A DNA stretch of 35,292 bases from Clostridium sp. Its GTDB lineage: Bacteria > Bacillota > Clostridia > Clostridiales > Clostridiaceae. Of the stretch, positions 27,196 through 34,852 are shown piece after piece; position 1 is the stretch's first letter; every line of letters begins with the position of its first letter. Under the pieces are notes generated by a model. That model saw nothing but the letters and a program-made list of their open reading frames with translations, had not been told where the DNA came from and ran no database searches. The stretch is from positions 79,423-114,714 of the forward strand of contig JALENK010000009.1 of NCBI GenBank assembly GCA_022767515.1, written 5' to 3'. Position numbers and translations under genes: made by a program.

Positions 27196-28098
27196 TTATC
27201 TATTAAAAGTTAAATTATTTTTATATAAATTGCAAAAATCACATTCCTGACAAAAAAACACTCTACTTTCAAAAACTAATTCTATTGTATTTAAAAATTC
27301 TAAATTACTACAGTTATTCTTTCCATGAATTATTATTTTTTGAGGAGCATTAGTAATAAGCCCACTTATTATTACATCCTCTATATCTACTTCTACAACG
27401 TCTACCTGTGCCATATCGAGTTCATCTACAAGCTTATCAAAAATATCATTACCATCTTTATCCTTTATACTATATATATCCTGAGGCTTGATGTAAATAT
27501 TTACTAGTTCAATTTTACTATCTTGAATTGAAATAAAGTACTTTAATAAATCAATAAACTCCTCATATTCCTTTTCTATTATATATCTTTCTATTATCTT
27601 ATCAATTACTTTTTCAATATCTCTACTAATTTTTTTCATTCTAAATGTTAAAAAGCCACTAATATTTATTTCATCATTTTCTAAAATACATTCAATTATA
27701 TTATCTAATATATTATTTATTTTTCTGTAGCAAAATACAAATATATCACTATTTGGCTTCTGCTCTAATAATAGTACCTTCATTATAATATCCTCAATCT
27801 CTAATATTTCCTTCTGCCTTAAGAAAAAATAATTTTCAGTTATATAATCAAACAATTCATTTTTTTTATACTTTTTTATTATATATTTATAAAATATATT
27901 ACTTATATATTTTTTTATAGTTTTTATTTCTTCTTTACTAGAATCATCCTTTGTTATTACTTCTAATACATTACTATTATTTTCAGTTCTTTCAATTAAG
28001 CCAATAATAATATTTTTTTCTTCTAGTTTATTTTTAAATCTAATAATATCACTAGCTACTTCTATATCATTTTCATATACTAACTTTAATACAATCAT
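27196..28098 (-). CDS. ytxC: YtxC-like putative sporulation protein
   Basis: A 300-residue protein matching the YtxC family in length and helix-rich composition (NIFYKYIIKKYKKNELFDYI, SGFLTFRMKKISRDIEKVID, EEFIDLLKYFISIQ), and in its position just upstream of infC, as in Bacillus and other clostridia. Function is not known beyond a link to sporulation. It has no signal peptide or membrane segment. The C-terminal end carries CQECDFC (Cys283, Cys286, Cys289), a possible metal site. The ATG has GGGAGTG seven bases upstream. It is divergent from the next gene, with a shared 120-base AT-rich promoter region. Confidence 0.8.
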   Translation of the reverse strand: MIVLKLVYENDIEVASDIIRFKNKLEEKNIIIGLIERTENNSNVLEVITKDDSSKEEIKTIKKYISNIFYKYIIKKYKKNELFDYITENYFFLRQKEILEIEDIIMKVLLLEQKPNSDIFVFCYRKINNILDNIIECILENDEINISGFLTFRMKKISRDIEKVIDKIIERYIIEKEYEEFIDLLKYFISIQDSKIELVNIYIKPQDIYSIKDKDGNDIFDKLVDELDMAQVDVVEVDIEDVIISGLITNAPQKIIIHGKNNCSNLEFLNTIELVFESRVFFCQECDFCNLYKNNLTFNR

Positions 28099-28218
28099 GG
28101 GTTTTCACTCCCTTCTATTTATAGTATGTATAAAAATAAAACCTATATACTAAAAAATTTTTATTTAGCTTTTATTAATATTTTGATAAAATAAATATTA
28201 TTTAAGGAGTGAATTTAC

Positions 28219-28914
28219 ATGATTTTTTTCGTTGATTACAGAATTAGTGAAATTGAAAAAAATAATTTATCAAAAATAAAAAATTCAGAATTAGTCCTAA
28301 TACCAAGATGTAATAATCTTTACGAGGCAATCTGTGGACACGTAGATATTCAATTAAATATTATAGATAATAAAGTAATTGTTCAAAAAGAAATGGATAA
28401 AGCATTTTTAGATAGACTTTCTTCATTAGGAGTAGACTACATACTATCTGAAAAAAGTCTTAACTCAAAATATCCAGATGATATAATATTAAATGCTTAC
28501 ATCACTGATAAATATTTTATTCACAACCTGAAATTTTCAGATAAAAACTTATTAAAAAATGTTCAACATAAATTTCAAATCAATGTAAAGCAAGGCTATA
28601 CAAAATGTTCAATCCTTCCTTTAAGAGAAAACTGTGCTATAACTAGTGATAAAAAAATTTATACTACACTTCTTAATTACAGTTTTAAAGTTCTATATGT
28701 TCCACCAAACGACATTCTTCTTCCACACTTAAACTATGGTTTTATAGGTGGTGTAGGTGGAATGATAGATTCTTCAACCTTAGCCCTTTACGGTTCTCTC
28801 GATTATTTTGAATATGGAAGAGAACTTTATGACTTTCTTTATTCTTTAGATATCAAACCTCTTTACCTATATGATGGTAAACTAATTGACAGAGGTAGTA
28901 TCTTAGCACTATAA
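28219..28914 (+). CDS. DUF6873-like conserved protein (GME-fold type)
   Basis: A 231-residue soluble protein. It resembles clostridial proteins labelled DUF6873, proposed to have the fold of guanidine-modifying enzymes; I base this on recalled family features such as QGYTKCSILPLRENCAITSD and the Gly-rich GFIGGVGGMIDSSTLALYG. Asp, Glu and Cys residues in these segments could be catalytic, but no reaction is known. It is one of two plus-strand genes and stands alone: AAGGAGTG precedes the ATG and a strong terminator follows. The neighbour on one side is ytxC (divergent), on the other the SipW cluster (convergent). Confidence 0.75.
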   Translation: MIFFVDYRISEIEKNNLSKIKNSELVLIPRCNNLYEAICGHVDIQLNIIDNKVIVQKEMDKAFLDRLSSLGVDYILSEKSLNSKYPDDIILNAYITDKYFIHNLKFSDKNLLKNVQHKFQINVKQGYTKCSILPLRENCAITSDKKIYTTLLNYSFKVLYVPPNDILLPHLNYGFIGGVGGMIDSSTLALYGSLDYFEYGRELYDFLYSLDIKPLYLYDGKLIDRGSILAL

Positions 28915-28960
28915 AAAATACCTCATAAGTAGACACAAATCTACTTATGAGGTATTTTTT
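28913..28960. terminator. Bidirectional terminator between the DUF6873-like gene and the SipW cluster
   Basis: A perfect 21-bp hairpin (arms 28913-28933 and 28940-28960, six-base loop) whose outer ends are A6 and T6, so it gives a U run in both directions. It ends both convergent transcripts. Confidence 0.95.
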
Positions 28961-28962
28961 AG

Positions 28963-29907
28963 CTATCTTCTATTTCTTGCTGAACGCTTTACTCTAGTTG
29001 AACTAACATTCCATGCATCTTCAGAAGACTCTTCAACCTTTTCTATCCTTTGAACAACCTTTTCTTGTTTTTCTTCATTTACAGATTGTTCTTGAATTTT
29101 ATTTTGATAAGGCTGTTTTTCTATGCGCTTAACTTCAAAAACCTTCATTGGTGATGCCTCAGATTTTGCCTTTACCTGTTCCACTGGCTGCTTAACCTCA
29201 GCTACTTTCTGTGTAACTTGATTTGAAACCGTTTCTTGATGCTTTTGCTGCTTAATTGCCTTCTGCATTACTGGCTTTGAAACCGTCTCCTGAACCTTTG
29301 GCTGAGGCCGTACATTTTCTTTGAGCTTTTCTTCCCTTCTTCTTTTAAACTCTAAATACTCTAAATATTCAGGGTCATCAATGTACTTATTGCTATTTTC
29401 ATTAACTGCATTACTAACTGGATTTTCTTTTTTGCCTCTATTAGGGTCTGTTATCTCCCAAAAAATTGCTATTCCTATAAATCCAAAAATCAATATAAGT
29501 CCTGCTGTTGATGATAAAAATGACATAACATAACCAACCTTAGGAATCTTAAATAAATACTTACCAACTATATTGCTCTTATCTATAGGATCATCTGCTA
29601 CATTGTTTGCTGTACCTTGAGTAGTCACAGTATCATTACCTATCTCAACAATTTTATGTGTTACAGTAGCACCATTAAATTTATATGTAATAACATCTCC
29701 AACTTCTAATTTATTAACATCCGTTTTTACTACTGTTATGTAATCACCTGGCGAAATACTTGGCTCCATACTACCTGTTAAAACTACAAAATTTCCAAAA
29801 TGCAAAAAATTAAATATTGTTTTATTTGTTCCTGATATATTTCCAATTACCGTATACCCTAATACTATTATTAATATTGTATATATTACTTTTTTTAATA
29901 TCTTCAT
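28963..29907 (-). CDS. sipW: SipW-type (ER-type) signal peptidase I with long hydrophilic tail
   Basis: Membrane signal peptidase that should process the exported proteins encoded just upstream. TM helix at about 7-24; catalytic Ser46 in TGSMEPSISPGD; His84 in VTHKIVEI replaces the lysine of ordinary bacterial enzymes, which defines the ER/SipW class; TQGTANNVADD (96-106) is the last conserved box; second TM at about 128-150. Classical SipW proteins end soon after this, near 190 residues. This one continues for 164 hydrophilic residues rich in Lys, Glu, Gln and Val, including two copies of QETVSxxVxQK (206-216, 224-234). By the usual topology the tail is cytoplasmic. Start ATG after GGGGGAG. 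Last gene of its operon, 24 bases after the 823-residue protein. Confidence 0.92.
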   Translation of the reverse strand: MKILKKVIYTILIIVLGYTVIGNISGTNKTIFNFLHFGNFVVLTGSMEPSISPGDYITVVKTDVNKLEVGDVITYKFNGATVTHKIVEIGNDTVTTQGTANNVADDPIDKSNIVGKYLFKIPKVGYVMSFLSSTAGLILIFGFIGIAIFWEITDPNRGKKENPVSNAVNENSNKYIDDPEYLEYLEFKRRREEKLKENVRPQPKVQETVSKPVMQKAIKQQKHQETVSNQVTQKVAEVKQPVEQVKAKSEASPMKVFEVKRIEKQPYQNKIQEQSVNEEKQEKVVQRIEKVEESSEDAWNVSSTRVKRSARNRR

Positions 29908-29931
29908 CTTTCTCCCCCAGTTTTATCAGAC

Positions 29932-32403
29932 TTAGTTTGGACATATATATACATTTTGAGTATATAATGTATACATAGGCTTTGTATTATATGCTTCGCT
30001 TAAAAATGCTGAATCATTATATAATTTAACCTGTACACCATAATATGTCTGCCTTGGCGCATTAAATTTCCAAACATTCCATTTGTCATTTTTCTCATAA
30101 CTATATTCATCAGGACCTGTTCCAGCAGAAATTGTAGTTAAATCTTCAGTACTATTATAATAATTTAAATTAGATTGATAATTAAATTTATAATATATAG
30201 CATCTAAATGATTTCTAGGTTGTTCCATCTTAACCACAGTATTTTTTAGCTTTGAAAAATTTATATCTGTAACATAACTATCTTTCTCTGAATTTACATC
30301 TATAATATCACTTACTTCAGTTTGATGAATCTTAGATTTTATATATATTTTATATTTTCCAGTTTGAAGCTTGAAGTTATATTTAAAATTTAAAGAACTA
30401 TCCACCATAGCTTCTGCTACAAGAATTTCTCCTTTATCAGTAACTTTTTTTACTAAGACACTAACCTTTTCGTCAGGCTGTGTTCCTCCTATAGTACCAG
30501 TTAAAGCCTTACCACTCTCTATAATCGTAGTACCATCTGTATATGTAGGAAAATAGTCTGCTCCTCCTCCATTACTATCCCATGCTGTATTATTCTCTTG
30601 TGAAACCTTTGCTACTATTTCACTATAGAATTCAGTATAGAAATCCTGCATAGCATTTTCATATATATAATCTCTATTTGATGCAATTACCTCATATGTA
30701 ACTCTATAACTTTTCTTAGGCTCTACAGCAACCTGTTTAGTAACTGATTCAACTTGAGTCCCATTTAAAAATAATTTTTCATATCCATCTTCTTTATTAT
30801 TATTATACTCTGAACTTTCTGGTTCTACAAAGGATATTTCATTCCATTTACTATCATTTTCACCCTTACACTCCAGTTTAAGCTTTACCTTAAACTTTTC
30901 TTTAGAGTCAGCTTTGCTCATAGAAGACTCTAAAGAGAAATCATGACTTTTCACACCTCCTGATTCGATATTCTTTGTAAATGTAAATGTATCAGAAACA
31001 TAATCATTATGAAATGCTGTAAGTGTTACAACACCTGCACTTGTAACTAATGTATAATTTCCTCCACTATCTGAAGGCTGTGATTCAACTCCATCTCCAC
31101 CTCTTACAATAGCACCACTTATTGGATTTCCAGCTTTATCTGTAATTTTTCCTGAAATAGTTGCTGTAGATGTACTTAATTGAGGATTATTAACTACAAG
31201 CTTTGCAAAATCAATATCAAATCCATCACCTGTTGCAGCAAATCGCTCATCATCTATTTTAAAAGATATCTGCGAGTTCTTTTCAATCAAATATAATAAT
31301 CTCTTTGGAATATTCATAGCCATAATATATCCACTAGGTCCTCCAAGCATAATACTATTTAAAGTAGAATCTAATTCTGGAATAGGATACTTTATACCCT
31401 CTTCATCAATTAAATAAGCTGTAAAACTACTTTGACTTGCTGATTCATACTTTCTTACACTTGAAATATTGTTAAGTCCACTTTGCAAATCTGCAATATA
31501 TAAATAAATTTGTGCTGATTTAACCCTTTCTCCATCAGTAATAGGGTCATATTTAAATGTAAGTGGCTCATTGCCCTGAATATACTTCCAGTTTATACCA
31601 TTGCATATATAATTACTTCTACTACCTTCTCCTCTAAGAAGTCTATCAGCATAACCATCTAACCAGCATATATATTTATCCTTACTTATATTTATACCTC
31701 TCGCAGAATCCACATAGTCATTCTTTAATGTTACCTTATAGTAATCGAGCATATCAGTCCAATTAACATAGTTAATATAATTTTTAGGATCATCTCCTCC
31801 TGATATAGAAACTAATAAATCTTTAAATCCAGATGCAATAAGTCTCCTATCTGTTCCTAATGCATCATCTTCATCTGTTTTTATATCTATACTTGATCTA
31901 TTTAAATATTTACCTGAATATGGACTGTTTAAGCTACTTGTAAACTCATAATTACTATTATCCATATCTCCAACGATTACTTCAAATGGATCTGCTAAAT
32001 TTACTTTATCATCAGTATATGTTATATTTCCAACGTCGGTTTTCATTCCATATAGAACCTTCAAATCAATTTTAGTAGTTAAATCACTTGTATTTTTTAT
32101 TAGAATCGGTCCGTAAGTTGCCCGTATTTCACTTGCTTTATCACCATTTAATTTTGTAATTTCACCTGTTGCTGGTATCACTGTCCCATCAGTGCCACCT
32201 ATACGCCACACCTTAGATGAATCCTCACTTGAAAAGTCTAATTGAATTTTCCCATTTTTTATTGCTAAAGAATTATTAGTCCCATTATAACTTTCAAATA
32301 TATTACTAATCTCATCATTAAATGCAGCAAAGGTGCCAGTATTTGAAAAGGCTACTATTAATAATAATATAATAATCAAATTAAATTTTCTATATTTTTT
32401 CAC
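29932..32403 (-). CDS. Large exported protein with TasA-like export signal and carboxypeptidase-regulatory-like domains
   Basis: An 823-residue secreted protein I cannot assign to a named family. N-terminal hydrophobic helix (8-20) ends in GTFAAFNDE (23-31), which closely resembles the cleavage region of Bacillus TasA (GTWAAFND) and is the SipW-substrate pattern. Residues 31-400 are of unknown fold, ending in a DGFDIDFAKLVV segment like those of sugar-binding or anchor domains. Residues about 413-491 look like a carboxypeptidase-regulatory-like beta domain (ISGKITDKAGNPISGAIVRG), and about 630-715 a second related one. No C-terminal anchor is visible. The GTG start has GGAGGTG seven bases upstream. 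It lies between the 571-residue gene (18-base gap) and sipW. A matrix or fibre-associated adhesin is inferred. Confidence 0.82.
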   Translation of the reverse strand: MKKYRKFNLIIILLLIVAFSNTGTFAAFNDEISNIFESYNGTNNSLAIKNGKIQLDFSSEDSSKVWRIGGTDGTVIPATGEITKLNGDKASEIRATYGPILIKNTSDLTTKIDLKVLYGMKTDVGNITYTDDKVNLADPFEVIVGDMDNSNYEFTSSLNSPYSGKYLNRSSIDIKTDEDDALGTDRRLIASGFKDLLVSISGGDDPKNYINYVNWTDMLDYYKVTLKNDYVDSARGINISKDKYICWLDGYADRLLRGEGSRSNYICNGINWKYIQGNEPLTFKYDPITDGERVKSAQIYLYIADLQSGLNNISSVRKYESASQSSFTAYLIDEEGIKYPIPELDSTLNSIMLGGPSGYIMAMNIPKRLLYLIEKNSQISFKIDDERFAATGDGFDIDFAKLVVNNPQLSTSTATISGKITDKAGNPISGAIVRGGDGVESQPSDSGGNYTLVTSAGVVTLTAFHNDYVSDTFTFTKNIESGGVKSHDFSLESSMSKADSKEKFKVKLKLECKGENDSKWNEISFVEPESSEYNNNKEDGYEKLFLNGTQVESVTKQVAVEPKKSYRVTYEVIASNRDYIYENAMQDFYTEFYSEIVAKVSQENNTAWDSNGGGADYFPTYTDGTTIIESGKALTGTIGGTQPDEKVSVLVKKVTDKGEILVAEAMVDSSLNFKYNFKLQTGKYKIYIKSKIHQTEVSDIIDVNSEKDSYVTDINFSKLKNTVVKMEQPRNHLDAIYYKFNYQSNLNYYNSTEDLTTISAGTGPDEYSYEKNDKWNVWKFNAPRQTYYGVQVKLYNDSAFLSEAYNTKPMYTLYTQNVYICPN

Positions 32404-32421
32404 AACCTAGCACCTCCTTAT

Positions 32422-34137
32422 TTAATTAACTCCATATGTCTGCATATTTGTTGTAATTGTAATATTATTTTCTTCATCTCTTTTAACTTTTATATAATTA
32501 CTTGCGTTTACATTATTACCTGGCCACATTACCTTACTATCAGGATAATTATATACTACTTCACTTGTTGTCAAAGGATAAGGTATCTTCACATCATCAC
32601 TACCAAAATTCCCATTATAACTAATCTGATACTTAAAAGTAATCTTAGCAGTTTCAAAAGAAGTCGGTACTACATATTCACCTGTAAAGGTAAACTTACC
32701 ATCAATCTTATCAGCCGCTTTTATAGAATTATCATATCCATTTACATTGTAGTAAAATAATTTATATGATACGTTACCTAAAGCAATACTATTAACAGTA
32801 TTATTAGCAATAATTAAAGTAATATTAGCTTTATCTGGTGGCTCATAATCAAAAATTGTTCCCTCCTTTATCCAAAGCTCTGTAATATTCTTATTTGAAC
32901 TATAATTATAACTTTTATCCATATAGCTATCATATATAGAATAATTTAAAACCTCTTTTTCTAGATAACCCTTATCTGTCTTCCAAACAAAGGTATCAGT
33001 TGTTCTCCACTTATCAACTGCTTCTCCCACATCAAATGAACCAGTACTTGGAACAGATGGTCCAATTGAGGCTATTGTAGGCGTAATAGTAATTTTATCG
33101 GATGTTTTGTCAAAATAATGTATAATTAAACTCTTTTCCACAGCATTTAATGGGCTATCAGAATATAATCCATTTCTAACAAATACCATTCCACCAGTTT
33201 CAGCAGAACACATTGTATCTGCCACAACCTTTATTGTAGTGTCTTCCTCCTTAAATACCAAAGTAGACCTTGTATATTCCTTTACACCAAGCTCAACCTG
33301 TGCCTTTGTTTGATTATCATCACCTACTGTAACATACCAATAAACCGTATCTGTTAGTCCAATTTCTGCACATTCTTGACTTGTAAGCTTTCTCATTTTA
33401 CGAGTTTTAGTAACATTTCCTACCGCATCTGTTGCTGTTACTGAAGGATTAGTCAATTCACTTTGACTATAATAATATACATAAAAGCTTCTAAATACTT
33501 TATTCCTCTTCATTATTTCATTATTATATTGTTCATTTGAAGTTTCCACATTTAATGAATTGTCAGAATTAATAGTAATAAAGTAATGATTCACCTTATT
33601 TTTATCCACTGCCATAGCAGGAGAGTCTGCTGTTGAACCTTTACTATCACCAAATAATGAAGACTTACATATTAGTACTTTTAATTCCGTTCCATCACCT
33701 ATTTCACTAGCTTTTGCTATACATTTATACCACATAAATTTAGGTTCTTCAATATTTAATTTTCTAGGACTAGTATATTCTGTAATATCCTTATTTGAAG
33801 GAGAAGATACCCACATATGCAAAAAAGGAGCATTAGAATACCTACTATCCCCCTTCACATTTAAAATATGAAAAACCACATCACCCTTTTGTGCTTGATA
33901 TAAAGAGCTAACCCCTTCAGAAGCATTATAATATTCGTCCACTTCATCCTTCTCATAGTTAACAACCAAATTAGAAACCTTATAATTTATTTCATCCTGC
34001 ATAAAATATGCATATGTTCCTCTAGCTGTAATACCTATAATTATTGTTAGTAAGGTAAAGAAAGCACCACCTATGTATTTTCGTCTTCTCTTTTGCTTTG
34101 ACCTTTTCTGTTTTTCATACTTTCTTCTTCTATTCAT
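32422..34137 (-). CDS. Exported protein of unknown function with SipW-type signal
   Basis: A 571-residue protein, not recognised. It starts with a very basic cytoplasmic stretch (14 of the first 20 residues are Lys or Arg), then a hydrophobic helix (about 22-40) ending in GTYAYFMQDE (40-49), the T-x-A-x-F pattern of camelysin/TasA-type precursors. The mature part is Ser/Thr/Asn/Tyr-rich and beta-strand-like, with few cysteines; it has no repeat unit or C-terminal anchor that I can see. The ATG follows GGGGGTGA by six bases and lies only six bases after the stop of the upstream gene, so translation is coupled. Its place between a likely subunit gene and sipW suggests a secreted structural or accessory component. 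Confidence 0.8.
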   Translation of the reverse strand: MNRRRKYEKQKRSKQKRRRKYIGGAFFTLLTIIIGITARGTYAYFMQDEINYKVSNLVVNYEKDEVDEYYNASEGVSSLYQAQKGDVVFHILNVKGDSRYSNAPFLHMWVSSPSNKDITEYTSPRKLNIEEPKFMWYKCIAKASEIGDGTELKVLICKSSLFGDSKGSTADSPAMAVDKNKVNHYFITINSDNSLNVETSNEQYNNEIMKRNKVFRSFYVYYYSQSELTNPSVTATDAVGNVTKTRKMRKLTSQECAEIGLTDTVYWYVTVGDDNQTKAQVELGVKEYTRSTLVFKEEDTTIKVVADTMCSAETGGMVFVRNGLYSDSPLNAVEKSLIIHYFDKTSDKITITPTIASIGPSVPSTGSFDVGEAVDKWRTTDTFVWKTDKGYLEKEVLNYSIYDSYMDKSYNYSSNKNITELWIKEGTIFDYEPPDKANITLIIANNTVNSIALGNVSYKLFYYNVNGYDNSIKAADKIDGKFTFTGEYVVPTSFETAKITFKYQISYNGNFGSDDVKIPYPLTTSEVVYNYPDSKVMWPGNNVNASNYIKVKRDEENNITITTNMQTYGVN

Positions 34138-34143
34138 GTGACA

Positions 34144-34773
34144 TCACCCCCATGAATATGCCCTTCTTCTAAGTATAACAATCATAGTCATTAGTGATAA
34201 TATAAATATTGAACTCACAATTGCTGTTATACCGTCTCCTGTTTTTAAAGGATTGTTTAACTCACTACCTGTAGAAACCTTATAAGCAGTTGGATATATT
34301 ATATATTTAAATTCCTTATCTTGATACTCATTTCCAGCATAATTTTCAAATGTTATTGTCATTTCAAAATAAATTGATTCATCATATTTTAAATATCTTT
34401 TTTCATTGAAATTAATCTTTGTATCATCCATATCAGCTATATTGCCTTTAAAGATTACCTTTTTATCTTTACCATCTTCACTTAATAATTTAAGCTCAAC
34501 ATCAAAAGGTTCTTTTTCCTTCTGCATCTCTTTATAGCAATCTTCAAAATATAATCCTGAAACATAACATTCAACTTCCCAAACATTAGTAATATCAAAC
34601 TTACGAGTAACTGTATCTCCTGGTTTCCAATAGCCATCATCTTCAAAGTCAAAAATCATATTTCCTTTTCCATTTTCTTCTGCATAAGAAATGGGAGGTG
34701 TTATAAATATAAATACTAAAGCCGATACAAGAAAAGCAAAAAATATTCTTTCTATATTATTTTTAAATTTCAT
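34144..34773 (-). CDS. Exported, C-terminally anchored TasA/camelysin-like protein
   Basis: A 209-residue protein with a classical signal peptide (about 1-31, ending ISYA) and a C-terminal tail of NPLKTGD (174-180), hydrophobic helix (181-201) and RRR, i.e. the layout of a cell-wall sorting signal, but with a degenerate motif instead of LPxTG. The mature N-terminus contains KPGDTVTRKFDITN, which resembles the PGD...F.(I/E)N strand of TasA/CalY-type domains. Cys69 and Cys79 could form a disulfide. A GTG at 34782 is in frame but sits within the ribosome binding region; the ATG at 34773 is better placed. It may be the anchor or base of a surface polymer; that is inference. Confidence 0.75.
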   Translation of the reverse strand: MKFKNNIERIFFAFLVSALVFIFITPPISYAEENGKGNMIFDFEDDGYWKPGDTVTRKFDITNVWEVECYVSGLYFEDCYKEMQKEKEPFDVELKLLSEDGKDKKVIFKGNIADMDDTKINFNEKRYLKYDESIYFEMTITFENYAGNEYQDKEFKYIIYPTAYKVSTGSELNNPLKTGDGITAIVSSIFILSLMTMIVILRRRAYSWG

Positions 34774-34802
34774 AACAGCCACCTTCCTTTCTTAAATATA
34801 AA

Positions 34803-34846
34803 AACAACCTTCTCTCTCTTTATAAAAATAGAGAGAGAAGAAGGTC
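34803..34846 (-). terminator. Hairpin terminator/attenuator between first and second genes of the SipW cluster
   Basis: On the minus strand, arms 34845-34830 and 34819-34807 pair over 13 bp (6 + 7 with a three-base bulge), followed by GTTTTTAT. There is no room for a new promoter before the next gene (start 34773), so downstream genes must be expressed by read-through. Confidence 0.75.
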
Positions 34847-34852
34847 TAATTT

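Noticed and set aside
28099..28218. Divergent intergenic region searched for clear sigma-A promoters
   Set aside because: Too AT-rich to separate real from chance -10/-35 matches; nothing convincing enough to list.
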